From Siphonodentalium dalli (Eukaryota > Mollusca > Scaphopoda > Gadilida > Siphonodentaliidae): a stretch of DNA of 64,000 nt. Positions 1-10,652 of this stretch are shown in pieces. The stretch covers positions 38,994,918 to 39,058,917 of the forward strand of contig CP136062.1 of the NCBI GenBank assembly GCA_032622095.1, in the 5' to 3' direction. The notes below the pieces were generated by a model, which was not told the DNA's origin, made no database searches, and worked only from the letters and a program-made list of their open reading frames with translations. Position 1 is the stretch's first letter; each line of letters starts with the position of its first letter. The translations under genes and the position numbers were made by a program.

Positions 1-1202
1 GATATTTTCAGGGATATTCCTCCCTACATAAAATGTGTTGGACCACTCCCCAATAGCTACCCTATAATGCTAGGATATTTCAACATACACCACCCCGCAT
101 TTTAGAGATGCCCTAAATAAATAAATAAATTATTAAAGAGATATATTCACTTTTTATTATCAATCGGTATATCATATCACAAATGCATACATGTTATTCA
201 ATGGTATTGAGTGCAGGGGTATAGGAATGCAAATATAATGTCATTTTGTGTTTGTTTTTAAGATCTTGACTGAAACAATTGAACACCACCACGCTCAGTC
301 TTCCTCAAAATAAAAAGTTTCTGACATTAAAGCCACATGTCGGCTCGGGTCCCAAAATACACATAATATTATTCGCTTTTGATTTTTTGTCAGTATCGAA
401 ATGGGTAGATACATATCTGAACTTTACTTTTCTGCGAGCATTTTGTAATCTAAAAAGACGAATTGAAGTAATGAAAAATATAACTGTGAATACGGAGGTT
501 CGAATGAGCCATGTCCGTTTAAACTTTAAACATTCGACATACTTTCTTATGAAACCAAGTGGTAGCGTCACAGTTACATTAATTCCTGTATATATATCTG
601 CAGTCCATTTTCAAATACTAACATTACCATATCAGAAAAATAAGCTTCAATTAGCTATGGGTTCCGATATGTATATTTTTCCAAAAGTTATCATTCTAGA
701 AGGGTTGGAAATACATATGCATCACGGTTGCCTCCGTGGTTTGTTCTTTTCGTTGTTTAGGGTGAACAATTGGATGAATACAAATTAAATGGAATTAAGG
801 ATGGGTGGGTCCCAAAATTCTGGAAAATACCCCCCCCCCCGACATCACTACGAAAATTGGTAGCCCTACTGGACTCAGAAAAGTGACGCTTCGTCTATCT
901 TTTAGATCATTTCACTTTATAACTGTCAACATTATTGTACACAATAAATACAACAAAGCTCAGTCAGAATATGTATAATTCCACAATAAATCATAATTCA
1001 TATGTAATCTCTCCGTAAGTTTGTAGTATAGTTCCCTTTGTTATTAACCCGAAATATAGCCATAGTGGGTAGTCTATAGTTAACTTGAGTTAGACTCAAA
1101 TTCTTCGCAGTGGGTACAGGTGAACAATTAATATTATACTGTAAAATCATCTATATCAAGAATAACGTAAAATATAGATATACATTGTCTTTATGTTCAT
1201 TA
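1..1202. other. gene-free flank, nothing supported
   Basis: No exon with convincing splice sites or protein similarity was seen on either strand; the short open frames here have no recognisable domain. It contains a C10 homopolymer near 831-840. A 19-bp sequence at 999-1017 (CATATGTAATCTCTCCGTA) occurs inverted at 3301-3319. This is probably sequence downstream of the lectin gene's 3' end. Confidence 0.5.
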
Positions 1203-1976
1203 TTAAAGGTACTCAATCCGATCAGACGATCCCCATACCATCAAGATGGAACAACAACAACATATCTTCAAAATGCGCTTTAGTTAATATCAGAGTCGAT
1301 TTATTGCAACAATATAATTCTAACCACTGTCAACTATGGTATCAAATTTCCAAAAACTTGTTATTTATCAGCATGTTGTTTAACAAAATATGGCCGTATG
1401 GGGGGGGGGTCCTCCTTACTTGAAATTACCAACAGCTCCCCCTTGAACCAGACCAAACTCACATGTTTACGAAATACGAACTACAATTTGCGCCCCCCAT
1501 ATTGGGTTAGGTTGGAATTATTCCACTGGTACCTCAAACTTTCTTACTGCATGGTTGGCAATTTCAAACCTGACACCACCCAAAGGTTGGAGAAATTCCA
1601 ACTGGCAACAATTTCGGGACCAAAATTTGAACTAAATAAAGAAAAATTTGCTACTGTTGATCTTAAAACAAGAAATTTCCCACTAATTATTGGTTGGAAA
1701 ATAAAACATGAGTATCTCGAAACTTGACCGTATTACAGCTTGATTTTAGAGTTATCCATCCTCATCCGCAATTTTGTCCGAGACCCTCCGTTTTACCACG
1801 TGTTTCTGGGCCACATATTATTACACATCTCGAGAAATAACAAACTTCAAAAATCGATATCTGATCACTCTGAGCTTTGACGGGTGGGTTCCTCGACTCG
1901 AATGAAATTTTTTGTTTTACCCCGAAGCCAACGAAAAGGTAATTTAGGAGCGTCTGATCAGATTGAGTACCTTTAA
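1203..1976. mobile_element. TTAA-flanked MITE, copy 1
   Basis: The ends are inverted: AGGTACTCAATCCGATCAGA after TTAA on the left and TGATCAGATTGAGTACCT before TTAA on the right. The TTAA flank is like the target duplication of piggyBac-type elements, but no transposase is present. The interior (for example 'gcaattttgtcc' and 'ctcgagaaataa') is shared with copies at 2144-2732, 2795-3122 and 55715-56036. This copy carries an extra stretch (about 1398-1725) with a G9 tract and 'ttggaaatt' motifs also seen near 12550-12970, which may be a secondary insertion. Confidence 0.7.
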
Positions 1977-2143
1977 CACGTACACAATAACTGTTGCATG
2001 TTGAAACCTTTGTTATCTGTTTTGCAGAATGTTAATGTCGCAGTGTTTTCCTAATGCTCACTTCCATGATGTAATAGTCTTATTTGAAAGCGATAGTCAA
2101 GTTTGATGTAAGCGTATATATATATATTGAAAACGGAAACAGT

Positions 2144-2732
2144 TTAAAGGTACTCCATCCGATCCGACGGTCCACATATCATCAAGATACAACAACAACA
2201 AAACATTTCTTCAAAATACGCTTTAGTATTCAGAATCGATTAATTGCAACAAAATAATGCTAACAACTGTCAACTACGGTATCAAATTTCCCAAAACGTG
2301 CTATTTATCAACATTTTGTTCAACGAAATTTGGCCGTATTACCAGTCTGGTATTACCACTTGATTTTAGAGTTATCAATCTTCATCCGCAATTTTGTCCG
2401 TTTCACGACGTTTTTCTGGGCCACAAATAATTGCACATCTCGAGAAATAACGAACTTCAAAAATCGATATATGATCACTCTTGAGCTTTGATGGGTGGGT
2501 TCCTCGACTCGAATCAAATATATTTTACCCCCGAAGCCAAAGAAATAGTAAATTAAACATTGATGTGTCCATAACAATGGTTTCAACGCACGACATAGTT
2601 TTATTGGATGCATTTTACATATATTTATAATACAATAAGAACAAACGATATATATTTTCTTGATGACTGTGATTTTACAGACTTTTGAGATACTTCCCAT
2701 GTACCAACTTGGACAGCTGTGAGTACCTTTAA
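2144..2732. mobile_element. TTAA-flanked MITE, copy 2
   Basis: It starts TTAA-AGGTACTCCATCCGATCC and ends GAGTACCT-TTAA. The interior matches copy 1 closely in both its left part (2148-2337) and its right part (2340-2530). The right end has diverged before the last 12 bases. There is no coding capacity; a minus-strand open frame across it has no recognisable domain. Confidence 0.65.
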
Positions 2733-2794
2733 CATAACTGTTGTAGCCATCACACGATCCGAAATAAATCACGTCACTGTTGTGGTAATCAATG

Positions 2795-3122
2795 TTAAAG
2801 ATACTCAATCCGATTCGATGGTCCCCATATCATCAGCAAAAAACAACAACAACGACATTTTTTTAAATGCCGCGTCAGTTATCAGAATCGATAAATTGCC
2901 CACACATAATACTAACCACAGTCAACTATAGTATAAAATTTCCCAAAACCTGTTATTTATCAACATTTTGTTCAACTAAATTTGGCCGGTTTTTCAATTA
3001 TATGATATCTGATCACTCTGAGCTTTGATGGGCGGGTTCCTCGACTCGAATCAAATATTTATTACCCCCGAAGCCAAATAAATAGTATTTTGCGAGCGTC
3101 AATTCGGATTATGGATCTTTAA
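2795..3122. mobile_element. TTAA-flanked MITE, copy 3 (short, degenerate)
   Basis: It begins TTAA-AGATACTCAATCCGATTCGA and ends with a decayed inverted terminus (ATTCGGATTATGGATCT-TTAA). The interior is a shortened version of copies 1 and 2. It lies just downstream of the CTLD stop codon and provides an AATAAA on the minus strand (3058-3063) that could serve as a poly(A) signal for the host gene. That use is only inference. Confidence 0.6.
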
Positions 3123-3343
3123 ACAGACAGCTGTATTACATGTATACTATATATCAGAATGGTGTTGTTGTGTGTTTCTTGAACCATTTTAGCATTGTTG
3201 TGGTTCCGGGTGAAAGACGTGGTCACATATTTAGTGCAAAGGTCACATGGCGTCCCACATCTGAGTAGAATTAATACATGTATATGTGGATGATTGATAA
3301 TACGGAGAGATTACATATGTGGAAACCATACCCGATATGTAGA

Positions 3344-3570
3344 CTATCGGGTTATGATTTCGCAGATATAACCCCGGGTATCTGATGCACATGAGTAATC
3401 GGCATAGTCGTACTGAGTACGCTGCAGCATCACACAGTTATATGATGTCCTGCTACTCGGCAACCCGGGTCCCCAATTCGTCCACATTGAGCTGCCATCA
3501 TTGTGAACCCATGTTCCCTCGTGGAATGCATCATTCCCATCTATCCAGTACCAGCCTGAGACTTCTGTAG
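3344..3570 (-). CDS. C-type lectin domain, C-terminal half (last exon of TSP1-CTLD gene)
   Basis: This is the terminal coding exon of the minus-strand host gene. It follows the acceptor TCTTTTGCAG and enters in phase 1 (two leading bases, CT). It reads about 75 residues to a TAG at 3344-3346. Visible CTLD features are WYWIDGND (the WIGL-type core), GTWVHNDG, WTNWGPG, NCVML, YSCAS and YICE, giving the conserved second, third and fourth cysteines. There is no EPN or QPD motif (GPGLPS stands there) and no WND, so calcium-dependent sugar binding is unlikely by the usual rules. The phase matches the donor at 21417, and joining the two halves makes a CTLD of about 133 residues, the normal length. 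The protein is probably extracellular. Confidence 0.88.
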
Positions 3571-3765
3571 CTGCAAAAGAGAATTTAATTCGACGTTAAC
3601 TGAATGAGGTCGTATCCGGAGCAGCACACTCGGTTTCATTCACGTTTTCTGAATTTAATGAGAAATTTCAACATTCTTGTAGGCGACGCTAACTGGACGT
3701 CGTAACACTGGGAGCAGTTTCATTCGCGATATGTGCATTTGATGAGAAATAGAAAGGACGGGCGT
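3571..3765. other. intron start, short degenerate tandem repeat
   Basis: This is intron sequence next to the last exon acceptor. The motif 'tttcattc.cg' followed by 'tgatgagaaat' appears twice, about 80 bp apart (near 3637-3668 and 3718-3749). Nothing else is recognised. Confidence 0.35.
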
Positions 3766-4369
3766 ATATGTGACCCGCCATATCAAATCCAGTCGTAAGT
3801 CGGGCTTTTTTTTACCCTGTGCCAATGCATTCTCTTATATATGCGAGTCGACCATAGGTCGCCTCGCATATATAAGAGAATGCATTGGCCAAACAATTTT
3901 TTACAATTTTAATAATTTTTTCTTGTATTCTTTAACAATTTTATAATTTCACCCATACAGAGCCCCAGACTAACATGAGCAGACGACACTCTTCTATACG
4001 CTTCTATATATGTGTGGGGCTCCCTGCAGGGTAATGGATATTTTTTATCATTTTTTTTAAATAAATGTTTCTTACAATTTTTAGGACATAAAATAAAAAA
4101 CATCCATTACCTTGCAGGGAGCCCCACACATATATAGAAGCATATAGAAGAGTGTCGTCTGCTCATGTTTGTCTGGGGCTCTGTATGGGTGAAATTGTTA
4201 AAGAATACAAGAAAAAATTATTAAAATTGTAAAAAATTGTTAGGCCAATGCATTCTCTTATATATGCGAGGCGACCTATGGTCGACTCGCATATATAAGA
4301 GAATGCATTGGCACAGGGTAAAAAAAATCCCGACTTACGACTGGATTTGATATGGCGGGTCACATATAA
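3766..4369. mobile_element. large foldback (palindromic) element
   Basis: The two arms are near-perfect inverted repeats of about 290 bp around a short centre near 4060. The outer ends read TGTGACCCGCCATATCAAAT on the left and its complement on the right. Each arm contains a smaller palindrome (3823-3891 and 4247-4315) built on GCCAATGCATTCTCTTATAT. The middle carries 'gagcccc...gtggggctcc', shared with a fragment at 11750-11835. The outer flanks share TATA, compatible with a TA-rich target duplication. No gene is inside. It lies between the CTLD exon and the 3' end of LINE 1. Confidence 0.8.
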
Positions 4370-4521
4370 GTTTAATAGGCAAAACATCCTTATAAGGACA
4401 GTATGCAAACATATTAATATATAGTTGTACATTGAACAATACAATAAATGATATAATAATAGATGGTAATATATAACCATTTAAGTACAGCTGAATGTGC
4501 ATAGGGTCGTCTCGTCTTCAT

Positions 4522-4992
4522 TTATTCATTGCTTATGAGGCGAAGCTCATCGCGTGCGGAAAATAATTTTCGGATTATATGACATATTGAAGTGCATGAA
4601 TTTGAAATATTGTTGGATAGGATTTTGACAAGCTGTTCAGTTTGTGTCATGTTTTCAAAGTCTGGGAACTGTGTCTTCATAAGAGTTATTAGTTCGAGCC
4701 GCGGTGTGCGGTAAGCACTACATTCCAAAAGAAAGTGTTTTTCATCTTCAATAGCATCATCGGAACAAAATATACATAGTCTTTGTTCCAATGCCGTCGG
4801 TGGTTGGATGTGGCGTCCCTTTTCAATAGCCAGTTTATGATTACTTATACGCAGTCTAGTAAAAACGATTCTATTTTCTATTGATGGTGTGTGAAGAAGA
4901 TAAGGTTCTATTTCGTACTTAAGTTTGAAAAGTCGGTATGTTCGTAATTTATTACTTCCCGTTTTTGAGCATTCATCAGTGAGACTCTGTCT
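4522..4992 (-). pseudogene. LINE 1 ORF2 C-terminal segment, cut off from RT
   Basis: The frame reads RQSLTDEC... to a stop at 4522 and includes VFTRLRISNHKLAIEKGR followed by a Cys/His cluster: LCIFC, then KHFLLEC. This is the usual tail of APE-LINE reverse transcriptases, thought to help bind nucleic acid. It continues directly from the RT frame (LLYIL at about 5847) once the 835-bp insertion is set aside. The open frame extends upstream to 5280, but that part is insertion sequence and not LINE protein. Confidence 0.8.
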
Positions 4993-5002
4993 GAAATATA
5001 TA

Positions 5003-5837
5003 TAACTAGAAGGTGACCCGACTTCGTCCGGGCTATTCAAAAACCAAATTTCAAGTCGATTGCTCCACCCGTTTCCTTGATCTGGTCTGCGCATGCGCGA
5101 AGCTGGTGTCGCACGTGCTCGGCGACCCGATAAAATTCGTATCCGGGGCAAGATACATTCACATACCAAATTTAAAGTCAATATCTCAACCCGTTTCCGA
5201 TATCTCGTCTGCGCATGCGCGAAGCTGGCGTCGCACGTGCTCGGCGACCCGATAAAATTCGTATCCGGGGCAAGATACATTCACATACCAAATTTCAAGT
5301 CGATAGCTACACCCGTTTCCGAGATATATAGCCCAATGTCATTTGCGGATACCTCGGCCGGTGATGAGTTAACGCGACACAGTCAAATGCATCGGCAGGG
5401 TGAGAGTTAACGTAATCTAACTTTATTACCTCTGACGACGTCATAGAATTTACGCATTGATTTTATCCTGATAAAAGATCGCACCAATTGTATCTAATAA
5501 TTGAGGCAGATAACTAAAACGGATACATACATATTATATATCGTTGGAAAGATGAAGCCACACAGATTCTAACCGTGCAAATTATATGACTGGCAATTTA
5601 TTATTCGCGCTATATCGTATCGATTTGTGAGCACCGAACTGAAATATATTAGCGCAAAACGGCGTAAAAACAGATTTGACCTCCGCACGTGAAAAGTTGA
5701 CCTCGCACGGACAAATAAATATGCCTATGTTCGTCTCCGGCCGAAAATACCCTAAAATACCAAATTTCATCGAAATTGGCTTAGTCGTTTTCGAGTCCAT
5801 CGATTTCAAACACACAAACAAACACACAGATCTTTCA
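5003..5837 (+). mobile_element. non-autonomous element nested in LINE 1
   Basis: The insertion is flanked by a direct repeat AAATATATA (4994-5002 and 5838-5846) that interrupts the LINE ORF2. It starts ACTAGAAGGTGACCCGACTT, followed by CGTCCGGG, and ends in a CA-rich tail (CACACAAACAAACACACAGA). Inside are a 122-bp tandem duplication (from about 5085 and 5207, each with TCTGCGCATGCGCGAAGCTGG-like sequence) and the motif 'ccaaatttcatcgaaat'. A related element lies at 27576-28240. No transposase or RT is encoded, so the class is unresolved. Confidence 0.7.
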
Positions 5838-7797
5838 AAATATATAATAGATAATCTTCAATAAGATTTCTTTTGAATTGACTCAGAACTGGACCCAGAT
5901 TGTTTAGGTCTGCAATATTCCACCCCAGTGATTCTGCCGTTTTGAAGATTGATTTCTTAACCGATGCCACTTGTTGTTCCAACGCAGCATTACGGAGCAG
6001 ATTACAGTCCGACCGTGAAATTATCTTAATTACATAAGATGAAAGTCTGCATGCCACGTCAATAAATAATGGATGGCTCCCTAACTCGGCGCGAACCGCG
6101 TTGTTCGAAGAAAATCTGCCGACTCCGAGTAACCGCTTACAATATTTTATGTGTACCTTCTCACATGGAAGGCGGTCGTGATTTTTAGTGGTTATTTCCA
6201 CACCCCATATTTCGCTACCATATAACAATATCGGCTTAATTAATCTATCGAAGAGTTTTACAGAAGTCACTAGTGGAATCGGTGCGTCGTTTGTACATGC
6301 GTTAAATAAAGAATGCATTGCTTTGAGTCCTTTAGCACTCAATTCTTCCATTGCATGTGAGAATCTACCCGTATTACTAAATTTAATTCCAAGATAATTG
6401 TATTCATTAACAATTTCCAAATTTTGATTTCCAATGTGAAAGTCTGGTAAAGTTTTTGTTTTCCTACTTCTAAACACCACACATTTAGTTTTATCAGTGT
6501 TCACGGTGAGTTTATTGTTCTCAGTGTATCTATTTAGTCTGTTTAGACAGCACTGTAGCCCACTTGGAGTATCAGAAAGTAAAACCAGGTCGTCAGCGAA
6601 TAAAATGTGATTAAGTGTATCATTGCCTAAATGGACAGCCTCGCAAGGACTGTCAAACTCTTTTTTAATGTCGTCAATAAAGATTTTGAACAGGTTTGGG
6701 GACAATATGTATCCCTGCCTAACACCTATCGTGGATAAGCATGGAGGCCCCAACCCTTTGTTTGTTTTGGTGATATAGTAGCTATTGTCATATAGTGACT
6801 GTATTATCCGTAGTATGAGTCCCTTAATGCCCGCGCATTTTAATTTTTTTAAAAGTAATTGTCTGTTTACTGTATCGAACGCTTTTCTGAAATCTATGAA
6901 TGCAGCATATAGGGGCTTTCCCAATCGTTTGTATTTTTGAATGGCCGCGTGCAGAACAAATGCTCCATCAATGGTGCTCTTCCCTTTCGAAAAACCAAAT
7001 TGGTTTTCGCTGATAATATTGTTTACATGTAAGAAATCGATTAACCGACGATTAATTATTTTGTTAAACAATTTACCGACCGCCGATGATATTGCTATAG
7101 CCCTGTAGTTATTGGGATCACTTTTGTCTCCTTTTTTGTGAATTAAAGTGAGGGTAGATTCGCTCCAATCACTCGGATAATGTCCTGTCTCCAGAATTAA
7201 GTTAAACAATTTTACAATTTCATCAATTATCAATGGAACGAGTGACTTCAGCAATTCGTTCGAAATTTGGTCGGGTCCAATCGCCTTTCCGTTTTTTAGT
7301 TCTCTTGTAGCGCCAAGAACTTCCTCTGTCGTGATATCATCATTATTGATAGCTTGATTACAAGTTTGATATGTGTCCGAAGATAATCCACAATCTGGAT
7401 TATCAGGTTTCGGACAATAAAGCTCAGTCAAAAAATCAACTGATCGATCAGCATCAAGTTCATTTTGTGAGAGCGGTCTCTGCCGCATTTTTGTTATGAT
7501 TTCCCAATATTGTTTTGGGTTGGTTGTTTCTAAAGTATCTAGTTTACAATATATATCTGCGTAGAATGCTCGTCGTTTAGCCTTCAGCGCCTTTTTGTAC
7601 GCTTTTCGTTTCACATGGTATCGCGTTCTTAGGTTTGGGTCAAATGGGTTATTCCTCATATCATTAATGATTTTTCCGAGATCGCGCTTAAATTCCCTAC
7701 ATTGTCCGTCAAACCATTTTCTTTTACGCGGAGTTTTCTTCCTATTAACTACCCTTCGTACACATGCGTACATGTTTACGTCTTTTACTATTTGCAT
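5806..7797 (-). CDS. LINE 1 ORF2, reverse transcriptase part
   Basis: This is an open frame of 663 codons; the last ~10 codons run into the nested insertion. RT landmarks in order are GKAIGPDQISNELLK, QFGFSKGKSTIDGAF, FIDFRKAFDTV (catalytic Asp), GVRQGYILSPNLF, HILFADDLVLLS (FADD box, two catalytic Asp), TDKTKCVVF, YNYLGIKFS and ILLYGSEIWGV. The frame overlaps the endonuclease frame by 10 nt; a one-base shift near 7790 joins them, so this copy does not make a continuous ORF2. The first Met is not a genuine start. The enzyme would copy LINE RNA by target-primed reverse transcription. Confidence 0.9.
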   Translation of the reverse strand: MQIVKDVNMYACVRRVVNRKKTPRKRKWFDGQCREFKRDLGKIINDMRNNPFDPNLRTRYHVKRKAYKKALKAKRRAFYADIYCKLDTLETTNPKQYWEIITKMRQRPLSQNELDADRSVDFLTELYCPKPDNPDCGLSSDTYQTCNQAINNDDITTEEVLGATRELKNGKAIGPDQISNELLKSLVPLIIDEIVKLFNLILETGHYPSDWSESTLTLIHKKGDKSDPNNYRAIAISSAVGKLFNKIINRRLIDFLHVNNIISENQFGFSKGKSTIDGAFVLHAAIQKYKRLGKPLYAAFIDFRKAFDTVNRQLLLKKLKCAGIKGLILRIIQSLYDNSYYITKTNKGLGPPCLSTIGVRQGYILSPNLFKIFIDDIKKEFDSPCEAVHLGNDTLNHILFADDLVLLSDTPSGLQCCLNRLNRYTENNKLTVNTDKTKCVVFRSRKTKTLPDFHIGNQNLEIVNEYNYLGIKFSNTGRFSHAMEELSAKGLKAMHSLFNACTNDAPIPLVTSVKLFDRLIKPILLYGSEIWGVEITTKNHDRLPCEKVHIKYCKRLLGVGRFSSNNAVRAELGSHPLFIDVACRLSSYVIKIISRSDCNLLRNAALEQQVASVKKSIFKTAESLGWNIADLNNLGPVLSQFKRNLIEDYLLYILKDLCVCLCV

Positions 7798-8828
7798 AAG
7801 GTCTTTGGTCGCATTTTGGCACCATAAACATCATGCTGATAGTGATACGTTTTATAATCAGCTAAGCGTCCGCGAATGGACGTATTATGCATGGCGTTGC
7901 GTAATTTCTCCTCACTATGCTCTGCCCATTTAAGATGTGTTCTAAGTTGGGTATATTTATATTTGTTTTGTGATTGGCATCGTTCATTGTCATATTTTAA
8001 GTGAAGAACTAATTGACAATGGTCAGAGAATTCAGTTGGAAGTTTAACACAAAAGTAATCAACCGCGCAAAGAAAACTCTCTGTTATAAGGATATAATCA
8101 ACGACGCTCGCCCCATTATATTGATAGCTTGTGAAATGACCAAGTCTATCGCCTGTAGATCGTCCATTAATTACACGAATACCACAACTTCGGCTGAGAT
8201 TTATGAGCTGGCGACCAAAAGAGTTTATACGACTATCCATACTGGCTCTATTGGGGCACGTGTCAATTATGTAATCAGCTGGGAGTGGCGTGTGCTTATC
8301 ACTGTCAGATACCACGTGGTCTGGCAATTCACCTGTGCGTGCATTGAAATCCCCGCCGAGAATTAATAGTTCACCGCTCTTGTATCGAGCTAAAGCCTTC
8401 TCGACACATTCAAATATATCATCGTCTTTATCTTTCGTCTTCCAAAAACTAGAATTGCTGGGCGGAATATACAATGACACAAATATTACTTTTGTGGATT
8501 GGTTAAGCATTTGACCATCGAACTCGACACATAGTGCTACCTCGTTTACAGTGTAGACTTTTCGCATGTACTTTTTGAATTTTGAGAGAAAATAAAAGGC
8601 TATACCACCCTTTTTCTTGGCCTGGGAACGACTTAAATTTAGATTTTCATACCCTTCTAAATGAATATCTGGTGAATCTTGATGCCACGTTTCTACCAGA
8701 GTAATAAACTCATATCTCTCTATTTGGTTTCTAAAATCTGGATCTCTTATTTTTTTACGGATCCCTTGCACATTCCAGCTTGTATATCGGATTGTATTAC
8801 TGTGATCTGTTGAACTAGTGTCAGACAT
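7788..8828 (-). CDS. LINE 1 ORF2, AP-type endonuclease part
   Basis: This is a frame of 346 codons beginning at the probable ORF2 start Met at 8828. EEP (exonuclease-endonuclease-phosphatase) motifs are visible: YTSWNVQGI (Asn), FITLVETW (Glu), LLILGGDFNART (D-x-N), SVVDYILI and FSDHCQLVL (the terminal SDH). These are the catalytic residues of the APE fold that nicks the target DNA. It ends at a TAG at 7788-7790 because of a frameshift relative to the RT frame. The spacing to the upstream ORF is about 590 nt. Confidence 0.9.
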   Translation of the reverse strand: MSDTSSTDHSNTIRYTSWNVQGIRKKIRDPDFRNQIERYEFITLVETWHQDSPDIHLEGYENLNLSRSQAKKKGGIAFYFLSKFKKYMRKVYTVNEVALCVEFDGQMLNQSTKVIFVSLYIPPSNSSFWKTKDKDDDIFECVEKALARYKSGELLILGGDFNARTGELPDHVVSDSDKHTPLPADYIIDTCPNRASMDSRINSFGRQLINLSRSCGIRVINGRSTGDRLGHFTSYQYNGASVVDYILITESFLCAVDYFCVKLPTEFSDHCQLVLHLKYDNERCQSQNKYKYTQLRTHLKWAEHSEEKLRNAMHNTSIRGRLADYKTYHYQHDVYGAKMRPKTLCK

Positions 8829-9422
8829 TATTTCAGTGTACTAGCCATGGAGCTGGTAAGATTTCCTATTCTCCCTACAATTGTACAATTTACCTAAATC
8901 AAACATTTGAAGTATACGTATATAATGCGTTTATACTAATAAAATTTAACAACAATACTAAAAAACAAAGAGTATACCATTATAGTGCTTCATCGTGCAT
9001 GGCAACAGCATAATCTACAGAGGGACACATTTTACTTAAGGAATATTTTGAAATCATACAGAAATGAAAGTTACTTATCCACTGGGCGAAATGCTTTTGT
9101 TTGCTTTCATAACACATATTGTTTACACTGATGGCCTGTTATTGTATCCACATTGGTTCGTATGAAGATCGTTATAGATGATTTGATAACAAGCTGGTGG
9201 TCATCATTTAATTGATACATGGTGCTAACAAGTGAGATTATGGTAGATAATTACCAACAATGCGTTCATTGTCGGTACATAAAACGTGCCGACTTAAAGG
9301 GTCGATGTCGGATGTTAAACAAGTAATTAAAAACGTTATTCAATTTGTATACAAGTGCGATGAAACCAAAGTCCATCTTACTGGAGATTAAGCTGTGCCA
9401 TGCCTACAAAAACCACATGGAA
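8829..9422. other. LINE 1 spacer between ORF1 and ORF2
   Basis: No open frame of note. It is probably untranslated inter-ORF sequence of the LINE, long for such a spacer, so it may also contain decayed coding sequence. No inserted element with clear ends was recognised. Confidence 0.4.
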
Positions 9423-10652
9423 CTAATTTGTCCCTTTGATGCACGCTCTCAGTTCTGCTATCAAACTACCGAGTTCAGAAGCCATTAAAGTTTGGGAGTC
9501 TTTCAAGTCACCCGCTGGGGACTGGTGATTCGTCGCAGGTTGTGAGTGTGACCACCGACCATGCTGATGAAACGAAGGGTCAAAGGTCTGTCGACTGTTC
9601 GTCCCGTGGCGAATGTTTCTGCCCAATCGTTCCACGCCATCAGTGTTGGGATGCCATTTGTCATGGAACAGATGTACTGCTATGCGGGTTGATCGTGGTT
9701 CCACAAATGATTGGGCGTTATCTATGTATTCACACCCAGTTAGCGCACAGATTGATTTGTAGCATTCGTTTGTTTCGAAAATCAAACGATTTGTTCCGCG
9801 GTTGTGCGGTGAGGGTAGCACTGATGATATTCGAATTGTCGCCTTAGGGTATCGGCGTTTCACCTCATCGATAACACTCAGTAATAGTTGTTTGTCGGTC
9901 ACTAACCCATTTCGGCATGAGTTGATGCCTACATGGAATGTAAATTTTGTCACATTCCCCTCCACAAAGTTCGACGAATCTGTCAGCCACGCTAGAAGCC
10001 CCATTATCCTCATTCCACCGATCGAAACCTTCTTTACGAACTCACCAGGGTGGGAAAGACGCCGCGAATTAACAAATCGAAGTACTGAGTCTCCCACAAC
10101 AAGGTGTATTTTTCCAAATTTAGAAATTTCACTGGGGTTTCTCTCCTTGTGATCCTTTGATGACGTGACACGTTTAGAATCTACAGGCGATTTTGATTGA
10201 TCATCAGCCTGAAGCACATGAAATTTGTTTGCAACTGTTATATTGGATGCGACAACATATTCCGAGTCGGTAACTACAACTGGGCTTTCTTGAATCGGCG
10301 TTCGTGATTTTCCGTCGCCTGTGTAATTAATTTTTTTGAGTTCCGGTTTGTGTATCGAGTGCTTTGCAGTTGGGGTTTTGTTCAACTTCGTTTTTCCGGT
10401 TGAGGGAGCTGCTGTTGGGGTTTTGTTCAACTTCGTTTTTCCGGTTGAGGGTGCTGCTGGTGGTATTTCTGTGGCTACTTCTTTTGCCACCTTTCTGAGT
10501 CTATTGTTTTCTTCTTTCATCAAAACCATTTCTCGTTCTAGCTGTTTGAATTTCTCATTAACTTCTGAGTCACGGTTGAGTTGGTTTGTTTTGAACTCTT
10601 CAAATAGCTCTTGTAGTTCCGAAATTGCCATTTTAAGCTTTAAACATGACAA
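9423..10652 (-). CDS. LINE 1 ORF1b: coiled coil plus SGNH/GDSL-like hydrolase
   Basis: This is a 409-residue protein. Residues about 8-60 form a charged heptad-rich coiled coil (ELQELFEEFKTNQ, then KFKQLEREMVLMKEENNRL). A 15-residue segment containing APSTGKTKLNKT is repeated twice in tandem near residues 70-100. From about residue 178 an SGNH-like fold is visible: VVGDSVLRF (block I Ser), GGMRIMG (block II Gly), HVGINSCRNG (the block III position, with Ser where Asn/Asp is more usual) and FHDKWHPNTDG (block V D-x-x-H). Esterase-type ORF1 proteins are known in CR1-group LINEs. It overlaps the end of the upstream ORF by 13 nt, so reinitiation or a frame change may link them. Confidence 0.8.
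   Translation of the reverse strand: MSCLKLKMAISELQELFEEFKTNQLNRDSEVNEKFKQLEREMVLMKEENNRLRKVAKEVATEIPPAAPSTGKTKLNKTPTAAPSTGKTKLNKTPTAKHSIHKPELKKINYTGDGKSRTPIQESPVVVTDSEYVVASNITVANKFHVLQADDQSKSPVDSKRVTSSKDHKERNPSEISKFGKIHLVVGDSVLRFVNSRRLSHPGEFVKKVSIGGMRIMGLLAWLTDSSNFVEGNVTKFTFHVGINSCRNGLVTDKQLLLSVIDEVKRRYPKATIRISSVLPSPHNRGTNRLIFETNECYKSICALTGCEYIDNAQSFVEPRSTRIAVHLFHDKWHPNTDGVERLGRNIRHGTNSRQTFDPSFHQHGRWSHSQPATNHQSPAGDLKDSQTLMASELGSLIAELRACIKGTN

Noticed and set aside
279-788. Plus-strand 169-codon open frame (and its antisense partner 305-571)
   Set aside because: No domain, no splice-site context, and AT-rich composition like the surrounding non-coding DNA.
3385-3570. Plus-strand 61-codon open frame
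   Set aside because: It is the antisense shadow of the CTLD terminal exon, which has clear domain motifs and a proper acceptor.
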